This document shows positions 10,001 through 18,523 of a DNA stretch of 64,000 nt, piece by piece. Origin of the DNA: Planctomycetaceae bacterium. GTDB lineage: Bacteria; Planctomycetota; Phycisphaerae; Tepidisphaerales; Tepidisphaeraceae. The stretch covers positions 115,692 to 179,691 of the forward strand of contig JAIYCY010000025.1 of assembly GCA_027487775.1 (NCBI GenBank), written 5' to 3'. The notes beneath the pieces were generated by a model that was given only the letters and a program-made list of their open reading frames with translations, made no database searches and had not been told where the DNA came from. The translations under genes were made by a program, and so were the position numbers. Position 1 is the stretch's first letter. Each line of letters starts with the position of its first letter.

Positions 10001-10036
10001 GATGGGGCGTAGAGGGGATGCTGGATCGCCGCTCAA

Positions 10037-11494
10037 TTAGGCGACATGCTGCCCGGAAATTGGGCGAGTTGGGTCGTCTGTTGCGGTGGAGGATGCCGCT
10101 CCCGGGTCGGATGCCGTCTTGTCGGTAGGTTCGCTGAGGTGAATCTCGGTGGAAAGCTTGGGCTTGGCGGGGATGCGTGTGACATCGGCCCCGAGCACGC
10201 CGAGCTTTTGTTCGACCTTTTCGTATCCGCGATCGAGATAATCCACGCGTTCGAGCCGGGTTGACCCTGCTGCGACCAGACCTGCCAGCAGCAAGCCGGC
10301 GCTGGCTCGCAGGTCGGTCGCCTTGACGGTGGCAGCCACGAGCGTTCCGACGCCGCTGACCCATGCTGTCGATCCGGTCTGATCGATTTGTCCGCCCATT
10401 TGCATGAGCTCGGCGACGTGTCCGAAGCGTTGATTGTAGATGTGTTCGACCACCTTGCTCTTGCCATCTGCGATGGCGAGCATCGACATCATCGGGGCTT
10501 GCAGGTCTGTCGGAAATCCCGGGTAGGGCCAGGTGACGAAATCGACGGCCTTGACCCGGTCGGGCCCGACCACGCGGACGTCCATCCGACCTGCGTTGAT
10601 CGAGCTTTCGCGCACCGAGACGATCACGCCGGCAGATTCAAGGACGTCCATGACCGCAATCAGATGATCCGGCTCGACATTTCGAAGGACTACATCTCCG
10701 CCTGTTATGGCGGAGGCGATCATGAAGGTACCGGCTTCGATGCGGTCGGGGATGACGGTATGCTCCGCGGCGGAGAGTTTTTCGACGCCTTCGATGGTGA
10801 TTTCGGGCGTGCCCGCGCCGACGACGTGGGCGCCCATGCGATTGAGGAGCCGTGCGACATCGACCACTTCCGGTTCACACGCTGCCGACACGATTCTCGT
10901 TCGCCCACGCGCCAGGACGGCCGCGCACATGACATTGATGGTTCCGAGTACGGTTGGCCCGGCGGGCCCGCCTAGAAAGATGGTTGCCCCGCGGAGTCCG
11001 CTTGGTGCTTCTCCCACAAGGACGCCCTCGGCCTCCTGATGAAACTTCGCACCCAGCGCTTCGAGCCCCTTGAGGTGCAACCCGAACGGTCGATCCCCGC
11101 CAAACACACATCCGCCCGGCCGACGCAACACCGCCCGGCCGCGTTTGGCGAGCAGCGGGCCCAGCACGCTGATGCTCGCGCGCATACTTCGCGAGACGTC
11201 CGGGCAAGGCTCACACAAGGCCTCATCGCGTACCGACAGCGTCATCGCCCCACCCAATCTGGGATGTCCCGGCAGTCCGGTATCGCGAGGGTCTTCGCGG
11301 TCGATTTGCATGCCCAGATCGGTGAGCAGCCGCGTCATTGAATCGATGTCCGAAAGCACTGGCACCCCGTGCAACCGGACAGATCCAGAAGACATCAAAC
11401 AGGCCGCCATCGCGGGCAGGGAGGCGTTTTTGCTTCCCGACACCTCGATCGTCCCGCAGAGTTTTGCTCGACCTCGAATCAGAAAGTGATCCAT
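10037..11494 (-). CDS. murA: UDP-N-acetylglucosamine 1-carboxyvinyltransferase MurA
   Basis: Transfers enolpyruvate from PEP to UDP-GlcNAc, the first committed step of peptidoglycan synthesis, in the cytoplasm. The EPSP-synthase-like fold is full length. Visible residues (numbered from the ATG at 11494) are the SGSKNA motif near residues 19-24, and the catalytic Cys (about residue 129) in RPGGCVFGGDRP, which is the fosfomycin-sensitive Cys form. The C-terminus carries an extra ~50-residue Ser/Thr/Pro-rich tail absent from typical ~420-residue MurA. The start ATG at 11494 overlaps the TGA of a short upstream frame (TGATG) and has GGGAGGGG upstream; the GTG at 11497 is a less likely start. Confidence 0.95.
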   Translation of the reverse strand: MDHFLIRGRAKLCGTIEVSGSKNASLPAMAACLMSSGSVRLHGVPVLSDIDSMTRLLTDLGMQIDREDPRDTGLPGHPRLGGAMTLSVRDEALCEPCPDVSRSMRASISVLGPLLAKRGRAVLRRPGGCVFGGDRPFGLHLKGLEALGAKFHQEAEGVLVGEAPSGLRGATIFLGGPAGPTVLGTINVMCAAVLARGRTRIVSAACEPEVVDVARLLNRMGAHVVGAGTPEITIEGVEKLSAAEHTVIPDRIEAGTFMIASAITGGDVVLRNVEPDHLIAVMDVLESAGVIVSVRESSINAGRMDVRVVGPDRVKAVDFVTWPYPGFPTDLQAPMMSMLAIADGKSKVVEHIYNQRFGHVAELMQMGGQIDQTGSTAWVSGVGTLVAATVKATDLRASAGLLLAGLVAAGSTRLERVDYLDRGYEKVEQKLGVLGADVTRIPAKPKLSTEIHLSEPTDKTASDPGAASSTATDDPTRPISGQHVA

Positions 11495-11625
11495 CACTCG
11501 GCCCCTCCCTGGGCCTTCGCTCGCACATCAGCGAGCATTTCCCGCCGTTTCGCGGGCAAGCTGTTCCAACAGCCCAAACCCCATTGAAAACGCATCAGAC
11601 TCCGATAGCTCTGATGCAAAGACAT
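11494..11625 (-). CDS. Possible small protein translationally coupled to murA
   Basis: A 43-codon frame (in-frame extension possible to 11682, 62 codons) whose TGA overlaps the murA ATG as TGATG. The product is rich in Arg and aromatics (RFQWGLGCWNSLPAKRREML) and most third positions are G or C, as in real genes here. No family was recognised. The alternative is an untranslated leader of murA in which this frame is accidental. Confidence 0.35.
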   Translation of the reverse strand: MSLHQSYRSLMRFQWGLGCWNSLPAKRREMLADVRAKAQGGAE

Positions 11626-11757
11626 CCGACCTGAACGATTTGGACTATGCGGCATTGTCCATGCTTCATCGACACGACGCAAATCCGATCTGCAATCTCG
11701 TCCTCCGTTTGAATGCCTTCCCTCGCCGTCCCATACATGTTTACATCGCGTCGAGGC

Positions 11758-12072
11758 TCATTTGCCCATCGAGTTGATCAGCGTTCGCGCGTCGCCGATC
11801 GAAAGAAGTTTGATGCCGAAGTTTTCCCCGACTTTGACGGCCACGCCCGTGCCGATGGATCGATTATTGATCAGCAGTTCCATCGGCTCGTCGCTGGATT
11901 TCTGGAACTCGATGATCGAGCCGGTGGAGAGTCGGAGCACTTCGTGGAGTCCGATTCGGCGTTCTGCGAGTTTGACGATCACCGGCACGCGCAGCTTCAG
12001 GATCCGCTGCACATCCATCGACGGTGCAGGCGGGGCATGAACGGGGTTTTGAGTGCTCGATAACAGTGGCAT
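11758..12072 (-). CDS. FliN/SpoA-domain protein (flagellar switch-like)
   Basis: 104 residues starting at the ATG at 12072, which has GAAAGGAG 8 nt upstream; an upstream in-frame extension to 12171 lacks a ribosome site. Residues ~22-102 match the SpoA (FliN/FliM C-terminal) fold: ILKLRVPVIVKLAERRIGL, then LSTGSIIEF and the NNRSIGTGVAVKVGENFGIKL strand pair. In flagella FliN forms the C-ring; in secretion systems SpoA proteins form the sorting platform. No other flagellar or secretion gene is in the window, so the role is inferred from the domain only. It lies upstream of murA on the same strand. Confidence 0.85.
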   Translation of the reverse strand: MPLLSSTQNPVHAPPAPSMDVQRILKLRVPVIVKLAERRIGLHEVLRLSTGSIIEFQKSSDEPMELLINNRSIGTGVAVKVGENFGIKLLSIGDARTLINSMGK

Positions 12073-12243
12073 GAAGCGACTCCTTTCGCCTCGGATCGAC
12101 AAGACGTGCCGCCGGAGTTTACAGAACGAATCGACAATCCGAAAGATGGAATGCGACAATCTGCGATGCAAAGCAACAATCCGTGGAATCTGGACTGCGA
12201 ATCCGAAAGATCCCGTGCGGGATTCGCGTCGATTCGGTCTGCC

Positions 12244-12327
12244 GATTCCAGCGAATTGCGGGCGATTCTAGCGAGTTGCGGGCGATTCCAGCGAATTGCG
12301 GGTGCTTCTAGCGAGTTGCGGGTGCTT
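12244..12327. repeat. 20-bp tandem repeat (about 4 copies) across a stop codon
   Basis: Units at 12244, 12264, 12284 and 12304 differ at only a few positions. Read on the minus strand, the first unit encodes the last residues and TAG stop (12308-12310) of the glycosyltransferase, and the following units are copies of that terminal segment. Confidence 0.9.
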
Positions 12328-14359
12328 CTCCGATCCGGCGCGACGGGGGCCAGTCGTAGATCAGGATCGATCCACCGCCCAGCACGGCGCGTGGACGGTC
12401 AAGACCCAGCGCGTCGAGTTGTTCCTTCAGTCGCCTGACATAAACCGCCTGACGGTGCGTCGCGCTGATCACGATCACCATCGGCGGTTCATCCGGCTGT
12501 CGCGTCGGGGGGAGCATGTAGCGTCCTGCGTTTCGGAAATAGCCCGGCGCGACGTTGAGATAATCAATCCCATACAAGCCCGGATCGACCGTTCCGAAAT
12601 AGGCCATGAAGATGACGGTCCGCGGGTTGTCCTTTTGCCACTGCGCAATCGCCGGCAGATCTTGCCCCCAATCCAGATTCGAATCGACCACGACTTCGTA
12701 CGCCCGCGTGTCGTCGCCGAACATCGCGTTTCTGAAGGCCAGGAAGTCCGGGGCTCGCGAAAGCGACTCAAGGCTCGCGACGGCCAGCAAAACCACAACC
12801 GCCCCACCGAGCGTTCGGCCCGTTCTTTCGCTTACTGCCATCCGCGCTCGCGCGAGCAGCAACACCATCGCAACGCACGCCGGCCCCCACATCGGAAGTA
12901 AGTGTCGGATCCCCAGATTCAGTTTCGCTTCGATCGAGACCAACATGTAAGTGCCGATCGACGCGACCAGCACCCATCCGATCACGCCCGGCGGTCTGAG
13001 TTGAAACAGGCCCAACACGCCGATCACGAGCGCAGATGCGAGCAGCACCAGCACCCCGATCGGCAGCTTGATTGCCATCACGGTCGGAAAATAGCCACGC
13101 CAGCCGGTGATGTCGTAATGCCCGAGCAGAAACGTCGGCCGCGCCGCGCTCTGGACATGCACGAACGACATGCCATACAGAAACGCCTCCGGCAGAAGCT
13201 GATGTCGCCTCGCTACATCCACCCAACCATGAATCGCCCCACCGGCAGGCTCGACAGCCAAAGTTGCCGGCTCGGTCGTCGCCGTTTCAGATCTGACCAC
13301 GTCAAGCATTTGCTTGAGTTGGGTATGGTCGATGCGGAGTTGTTCAAAGTTCATCGCGACGCCTGGGCTGGCTGCGTAGCGAAATCCGTATGCCGTCCAA
13401 ATCCCCATCACGCCGATCGCGCCGCAGATCGCGATCGCGCCGGTCGCGCGGAGCAGTCGTCGAGCGACCCCGCCTGTGGCGCCCGGCCAATCGACGGGCC
13501 AAATCGCACGTGCGGTGATCGCCAGAACCACCACCGGGGCGAGCAGCAGGCCGGAAAACTTCACCATCACGCCCGTTGCGCACAGAATCGCCAGCACCAG
13601 GACGCGCATCCAATCGAATCGCTCGACGACGCGGATCAGCGCGAACGTGGCCCACATCCACACGAGTGCGAGCCCCACATCATTCTTCAAAAGCGGTCCG
13701 TGCGCGAGCAGCGTCGGCTCCACCGCCATTAGCGCGGCCGCCCCGATCGCCCATCGTTCGGCTGCTTTGATTCGACCCGCTCGCAAGAATCTTCGTGCGA
13801 TCCAGCCGACCGAGACGACCAGACCCATGGATGTCACGATCATCACGAGGCGTGCGCGATTGATCGCCTCGAAGAAGAGCTGCGGATAGGTGTCGTAGAA
13901 CACTCGTCCGATCGCATGATGCCGTCGATCCCCGGCGGGCTCTCCATTCTCTGTGCGATCGGAGATGCGATCCTGCCACGCGACTTCCTTCAACTCAGGC
14001 GGCGTTTGCATGCCGAGCAGTGCCAGCGACATCGCCCGATGAAAGAGTGGCGGGTCTTCCGGGTTTGCGCGAAAGTCTCCTTGGTGTCCGGCCAGGAACG
14101 CGCCGGTGAGGTGGAGTGGTTCGTCGATGGTTGGGCTTTTGGTTCCGATCGCCCACCATGAGATGAGTCCATGCAGGATTGCGACCGCGAGAAGGATCGG
14201 TAGAAATCGACGGCCCCAGATCGAGGCGGAGTTGTCCGCATCGAGCGGGGAATCGTTGACTTCATCAGCAGATGAAGCCCGCTGTTGGGACTTAGAACTT
14301 TCGGACGAGGAGGCAGGCATTGTGTCCGCCGAAGCCGAAGCTGTTGCTGATGGCGACAT
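12308..14359 (-). CDS. Multi-pass membrane glycosyltransferase, GT-C (family 39-like)
   Basis: 683 residues with about eleven or twelve hydrophobic segments from residue ~50. The first luminal loop has the acidic motif SPTIDEPLHLTGAF followed by PEDPPLFH, the pattern of GT-C/PMT-type enzymes that use polyprenyl-phosphate sugars. A soluble C-terminal part (~560-683) contains NLDWGQDLPAIAQW. It probably adds sugars to lipid or protein at the periplasmic face; donor and acceptor are unknown. The 5' end overlaps fabF by 68 bp if the ATG at 14359 is used (GAGAGG upstream), or by 29 bp with the ATG at 14320. The Ser/Ala-rich first 45 residues look disordered. Confidence 0.8.
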   Translation of the reverse strand: MSPSATASASADTMPASSSESSKSQQRASSADEVNDSPLDADNSASIWGRRFLPILLAVAILHGLISWWAIGTKSPTIDEPLHLTGAFLAGHQGDFRANPEDPPLFHRAMSLALLGMQTPPELKEVAWQDRISDRTENGEPAGDRRHHAIGRVFYDTYPQLFFEAINRARLVMIVTSMGLVVSVGWIARRFLRAGRIKAAERWAIGAAALMAVEPTLLAHGPLLKNDVGLALVWMWATFALIRVVERFDWMRVLVLAILCATGVMVKFSGLLLAPVVVLAITARAIWPVDWPGATGGVARRLLRATGAIAICGAIGVMGIWTAYGFRYAASPGVAMNFEQLRIDHTQLKQMLDVVRSETATTEPATLAVEPAGGAIHGWVDVARRHQLLPEAFLYGMSFVHVQSAARPTFLLGHYDITGWRGYFPTVMAIKLPIGVLVLLASALVIGVLGLFQLRPPGVIGWVLVASIGTYMLVSIEAKLNLGIRHLLPMWGPACVAMVLLLARARMAVSERTGRTLGGAVVVLLAVASLESLSRAPDFLAFRNAMFGDDTRAYEVVVDSNLDWGQDLPAIAQWQKDNPRTVIFMAYFGTVDPGLYGIDYLNVAPGYFRNAGRYMLPPTRQPDEPPMVIVISATHRQAVYVRRLKEQLDALGLDRPRAVLGGGSILIYDWPPSRRIGEAPATR

Positions 14360-15530
14360 CGACGCGTGCCTCTCGGGCGGTGTGAGGGACGAAATCGAGG
14401 TCGCATCCTTCGTCGGGTTCGTCGAGGTTGATGGTCGGTGGGACGACGCCCTTTGCGACAGCGAGCGTTGCGAAGATGGCTTCGACTCCGCCGCTCGCGC
14501 CGAGCAGGTGTCCGATGTGGCTTTTGGTGCTGGAGACCATCAGTTTTTTGGCGTGTTCGCCGAAGGTTCGTTTGAGTGCGCGGACTTCTGCGACATCGCC
14601 GAGTTGGGTGCTGGTCCCGTGAGCGTTGACGTATTGGATGGCGTCTGGGGCGAGCCCAGCGTCTGCGAGTGCGAGGTCCATGGCGCGGCTCGCGCCCGAG
14701 CCGTCATCGATGGGCGCGGTGATGTGGTGGGCGTCGGCGGTCATTCCGTAGCCGGCGAGTTCGGCGTAGATTTTTGCGCCTCGTTTTTTGGCGTGTTCGA
14801 GTTCTTCGAGGATGAGGATTCCGGCGCCTTCGCCCATGACGAAGCCGTCGCGATTCTTATCCCAGGGCCGGCTTGCCTTGGTCGGTTCGTCGTTGCGGGT
14901 CGAGAGTGCCCGGGCGGCGGCGAAGCTGGAGACGCCGAGCCGGCAGATGGTCGCTTCACTTCCGCCGGCGATCATCATGTCGGCGTAGCCGTGTTGGATG
15001 AATCGGGCGGCGTCACCGATGGCGTTGGCGCCGGTGGCGCACGCGGTGGCGACGCTGGTCGACGGACCGCGCAGTCCGAACTTGATCGAGACGTTGCCTG
15101 ATGCCGCGTTGGCCATCATTTTAGGGACGGTGAAGGGGCTGACGCGTGAATGTCCGCGGTTCAGCATGATTTCGCAGGTCTCTTCAATCGTTTCGAGTCC
15201 GCCGATGCCGGTGCCGATGAGCACGCCGTAGCGTGTCGTATCCCGACCTGCGAAGTCGAGTCCCGCGTCTGCGACAGCGAGCGTGCTGGCTGCGTAGGCG
15301 AAGGCTGCGAAGCGGTCGAGTCGTTTGGCCTCGCGTCCGTCCATGCCGAACTTGGTGACATCAAACGAGGTGCATTCCCCGCCGAATCGCGTTGAGTAGG
15401 TCGAGCAGTCGAATCGCGTGATGGGTCCGATACCGCTTCGGCCCTCAAGAATCGCCTGCCAAACAGATTCGACACGCTCGCCAAGCGAGGTGATCGCACC
15501 CATACCCGTGATGACGACACGTCGTTTCAT
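14292..15530 (-). CDS. fabF: Beta-ketoacyl-ACP synthase II FabF
   Basis: Condenses malonyl-ACP with acyl-ACP in fatty-acid elongation. The ATG at 15530 gives 412 residues, the family's usual length, starting MKRRVVITGMG; the frame extends upstream without homology. The catalytic triad is visible: Cys164 in TACATGANA, His in NAHGTST (about 304) and His in KSHIGHLLGASG (about 341). The C-terminal NSFGFGGHNA glycine motif is present. It sits 168 bp downstream of acpP on the same strand, the classic acpP-fabF order, and its 3' end overlaps the following glycosyltransferase. Confidence 0.95.
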   Translation of the reverse strand: MKRRVVITGMGAITSLGERVESVWQAILEGRSGIGPITRFDCSTYSTRFGGECTSFDVTKFGMDGREAKRLDRFAAFAYAASTLAVADAGLDFAGRDTTRYGVLIGTGIGGLETIEETCEIMLNRGHSRVSPFTVPKMMANAASGNVSIKFGLRGPSTSVATACATGANAIGDAARFIQHGYADMMIAGGSEATICRLGVSSFAAARALSTRNDEPTKASRPWDKNRDGFVMGEGAGILILEELEHAKKRGAKIYAELAGYGMTADAHHITAPIDDGSGASRAMDLALADAGLAPDAIQYVNAHGTSTQLGDVAEVRALKRTFGEHAKKLMVSSTKSHIGHLLGASGGVEAIFATLAVAKGVVPPTINLDEPDEGCDLDFVPHTAREARVDVAISNSFGFGGHNACLLVRKF

Positions 15531-15698
15531 CGTCGTAAAATCCATCGCCTCGGGTCTGATGGGTACCCGATGCCCCGCTTGATCAGCGGGCGAGCAGATT
15601 CGCGGCAGGACGTGCAGGAGCGACAGGAACCAACGTCGCCTGATTTCGTGTGACGATTTGCACCGCCACACCGGCACTGCCGCGTCAATTCCATCACA

Positions 15699-15941
15699 TC
15701 ACTTCTTGTCTTTGTTCGCCGAGATGTAGTCGATCGCCTGACCGACGGTTTGGATTTTCTCGGCTTCTTCGTCCGGGATGGACAGCCCGAATTCGTCTTC
15801 GAATTCCATGACCAGTTCGACCGTATCGAGCGAGTCTGCGTTGAGATCGTTGATGAAGTGCGTCTCGCGCGAGATGGTCGTTTTATCGACGCCCATTTGC
15901 TGACTCACAATATCGGTGACCTTTGCTTCGATTTCATCCAT
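15699..15941 (-). CDS. acpP: Acyl carrier protein
   Basis: 80 residues, acidic, with the phosphopantetheine attachment Ser37 in [19 protein letters not shown]. It carries growing acyl chains for fatty-acid synthesis in the cytoplasm. GAGGGAAG precedes the ATG at 15941. It is the first gene of an acpP-fabF unit and is divergent from ruvB. Confidence 0.97.
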   Translation of the reverse strand: MDEIEAKVTDIVSQQMGVDKTTISRETHFINDLNADSLDTVELVMEFEDEFGLSIPDEEAEKIQTVGQAIDYISANKDKK

Positions 15942-15959
15942 GTCTGACTTCCCTCATTC

Positions 15960-15976
15960 GCTGGCGACATGCCAGC
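15960..15976 (-). other. Stem-loop in the acpP leader
   Basis: A perfect 6-bp GC-rich stem (15960-15965 with 15971-15976) lies between the predicted transcription start and the acpP ribosome site. The Shine-Dalgarno sequence stays unpaired. Confidence 0.45.
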
Positions 15977-15994
15977 TTTTGGTTGAGGGGCGAG

Positions 15995-16022
15995 ACTATA
16001 CGAGCGGGGTAACACAATGCAA
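15995..16022 (-). promoter_or_regulatory. Predicted sigma-70 promoter of acpP-fabF
   Basis: On the minus strand TTGCAT (16017-16022) and TATAGT (15995-16000) are separated by 16 bp, giving a start near 15988 and a ~46-nt leader. Confidence 0.55.
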
Positions 16023-16053
16023 ATCGTCGTGCATCCCGTTACCCTCTCTCCCC

Positions 16054-17115
16054 ATGGCCCGGGAACGCATCATCACAGGCGAGAACCAGTCTCCAGAGGA
16101 ACAACGCCTCAATTACGCCCTCAGACCCGAAACCTTTGACCAATACATCGGACAGCCTTCTCTGGTGAGAAAGCTGCAAATCGCCGTCTCGGCGGCCCGC
16201 ACGCGTGGCGAGCCGGTGGATCATACGCTGTTGCACGGCCCGCCCGGACTCGGCAAGACGACGCTTGCTCATGTGATTGCGAATGAAATGAAAGCTCGCG
16301 TCCACGTGACCGCCGGGCCTGCGCTGACCAAAGGCGCCGATCTCGTCGGGCTTTTGACCAAACTCGACGCCGGCGATGTCCTGTTCATCGACGAGATTCA
16401 CCGTCTGCCCGCAGTCGTCGAGGAATACCTCTACCCCGCGATGGAGGATTACAAGGTCGATATCCCACTCGACTCCGGGATGCATGCCCGCGCAGTCACC
16501 GTGGATCTCAAGCCTTTCACGCTCATCGGCGCCACCACGCGTCTGGGTCTGCTGACCGGCCCGATGCGCGGTCGATTCGGCATCGCAGAGCATTTGGACT
16601 TTTATCAGCCCGAGGCCCTGAAGCTGATCCTTCGTGCCAATGCACTGAAGCTGAAATTGGAATCGAGCGCTGATGCGCTTGACGAACTCGCGAGGCGTTC
16701 GCGTGGAACGCCGCGTATCGCCAATCGCCTTTTGAGGCGCGTGCGGGATTTTGCGACGGTTGAGTCAGACGGGAAGATTTCGTTGAAAATCACGCAGGCG
16801 GCGCTGGAGCTGGCGGGGATCGATGATCGGGGTCTGGACGAGCAGGACCGGGCTTACCTGCGTGCGATCATTGAGATTTACAACGGCGGGCCTGTGGGCG
16901 TTGAAGCTGTTGCTGCGACGCTGGGCGAGGAGCGTGACACGCTGGAGGACGTGATCGAGCCGTTCCTGTTGCAGAGCGGGCTGGTCACGCGGACGCGTCA
17001 GGGCCGGGTCGTCACGCGTGCGGCGTACGAGCTTTTGGGTCTGCGGTACACGCCACCGCCGGGGACAGAGGCGGGCCTGGCGGGTGGTGAAAAGGATCTC
17101 TTCGACGGCGACTGA
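16054..17115 (+). CDS. ruvB: Holliday junction branch migration ATPase RuvB
   Basis: 353 residues from the ATG at 16054; the frame continues upstream into acpP but only this start matches the family. It is an AAA+ motor that drives Holliday-junction migration with RuvA. Walker A GPPGLGKT is at 62-69, Walker B LFIDEIH near 111-117, sensor GATTR near 161 and arginine finger GRFG near 176. The C-terminal winged helix ends with TRQGRVVTRAAYELLGL. ruvA and ruvC are not adjacent. Confidence 0.97.
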   Translation: MARERIITGENQSPEEQRLNYALRPETFDQYIGQPSLVRKLQIAVSAARTRGEPVDHTLLHGPPGLGKTTLAHVIANEMKARVHVTAGPALTKGADLVGLLTKLDAGDVLFIDEIHRLPAVVEEYLYPAMEDYKVDIPLDSGMHARAVTVDLKPFTLIGATTRLGLLTGPMRGRFGIAEHLDFYQPEALKLILRANALKLKLESSADALDELARRSRGTPRIANRLLRRVRDFATVESDGKISLKITQAALELAGIDDRGLDEQDRAYLRAIIEIYNGGPVGVEAVAATLGEERDTLEDVIEPFLLQSGLVTRTRQGRVVTRAAYELLGLRYTPPPGTEAGLAGGEKDLFDGD

Positions 17116-17200
17116 TGCCGTATTCACCCATGCATGTGCCGATGCTGTCGTCTCTGACAACAGCGTCAAACGCATGGGGTGTTCGGACGCTGCTGGACCA

Positions 17201-18364
17201 TCACGCGAGGGGCATCGAGCGGCGTCGCAGGGCGATCAGACCGAAGGCGGCGAGTGCGCCGAGGGTGGCCGGTTCGGGCACGGGTGCGAACTCGACGCCG
17301 CGGAAGACGGTATTGACCGGGCTGGTCGCGAGGATCGACGCGGATGGCGTCCCCATGCCGGTATCGAGTACGCGAATGAGGTTGGTCTGCCCTGCCGCTG
17401 TGGCAGCAGCGGAGATGGCGAAGAGTTCGACATCGCCGTTGGCAAGGACACGTCCGGTGAGTGACCGTGTCAGGGGTGCGATTTGCCAGGCTTTGCTCCA
17501 AGTGGTTCCGTCGAAGGTCCATTTCTGCAGCCCGCCTGACGCGGGTGCGGTGGTGTCATCGTCGGACAGATAGAGTGTGGTGGAATTGGCGAAGAAGAAG
17601 TCGTAAGCGGAGTCGGCGAGCCCGGCATTGCTGCCGCCCATGCCTGAGAAGAGCGAGAAGGTTTGGCCTGCGGTTGTGGGCAATCCTGACCCGACGCTAA
17701 TTACGCCGCGATAGTTGCCTGAGGCGTTTGCGGTGGCGCCGCTGATGTAGAGTTGATTATTGAAGATGTTGACGACGCGCAGGTTGGTGGCTGCGGAGTT
17801 GAGGAGGACGCCGTTGGTGGACGCGCCGATTTGGTGATATCGAAGCCCCCCGGTGTCGCCTGAGCCGGTGTCGGCGGTGGTCCAGAAGGCGTTGCCGTCG
17901 ATGGTGATGGCGGATCGTGGGGTCATGCCACTGGCTTCGTAGCGGGTCGTGGTATTGACGTTGCCGAGGACATCGACGCGTCCGATGGTTCTTCCGCGGA
18001 AGCCGGAGTTGCTTGCTGCGCCTGATGTTCCGACGGGAGCATCGAAGCCGGTGAGTGTGAGATAGCGTCCATCGACGGATCGGGTGAGATGGCCCTGCGA
18101 GGTGGAGGTTCCGCTCATCGTGAGGGTGAAGTTGCCGCCCGCTGCGGAGGTGGGCATGGCGAGGCTGTCGAGATACGAGCCTGTCTGGGTGTACTCGTCG
18201 AGAAACACCGATGCCGCCGGCCCGGTGAGCGCGGCCGCTCCGTCACCGACACGTGTGAGAACCAGACTGGTCGGGCTAAAGCTCGTAGCCCCCGTGGCGG
18301 TCGATGCCGACAGCGCGACTGCAAACAACCCCATCACCCGGACGGAAAATCGATGATCTTGCAT
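17201..18364 (-). CDS. PEP-CTERM sorting-domain protein
   Basis: 387 residues from the ATG at 18364 (MQDHRFSVRV), giving a signal peptide ending near ATG-ATSF; a longer start at 18406 is possible. The body (~40-360) is a Ser/Thr/Gly-rich beta-propeller-like region without a recognised enzyme signature. The C-terminus has the sorting signal VPEPATLGALAAFGLIALRRR: a PEP motif, one hydrophobic helix and an Arg cluster. Such proteins are handled by an exosortase and reach the envelope or matrix (family knowledge); no exosortase is in the window. Confidence 0.85.
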   Translation of the reverse strand: MQDHRFSVRVMGLFAVALSASTATGATSFSPTSLVLTRVGDGAAALTGPAASVFLDEYTQTGSYLDSLAMPTSAAGGNFTLTMSGTSTSQGHLTRSVDGRYLTLTGFDAPVGTSGAASNSGFRGRTIGRVDVLGNVNTTTRYEASGMTPRSAITIDGNAFWTTADTGSGDTGGLRYHQIGASTNGVLLNSAATNLRVVNIFNNQLYISGATANASGNYRGVISVGSGLPTTAGQTFSLFSGMGGSNAGLADSAYDFFFANSTTLYLSDDDTTAPASGGLQKWTFDGTTWSKAWQIAPLTRSLTGRVLANGDVELFAISAAATAAGQTNLIRVLDTGMGTPSASILATSPVNTVFRGVEFAPVPEPATLGALAAFGLIALRRRSMPLA

Positions 18365-18444
18365 GGATACGCTCCGCACTTTCTGGCATGTCTGACCAAC
18401 CACCAACAGGACGGCCGCACACGGCGTGCTGCATTTTCAGCATA

Positions 18445-18472
18445 AGATTAGCAGGCTGCGTGAATGCGGCAA
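18445..18472 (-). promoter_or_regulatory. Possible promoter of the PEP-CTERM gene at 17201
   Basis: On the minus strand TTGCCG (18467-18472) and TAATCT (18445-18450) are 16 bp apart, about 80 bp before the start codon. The match is moderate. Confidence 0.3.
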
Positions 18473-18523
18473 GGCGATTTCCCATCTTTGGTAAGCTGGG
18501 ACGACAGATCGGTTTATGCCTGA

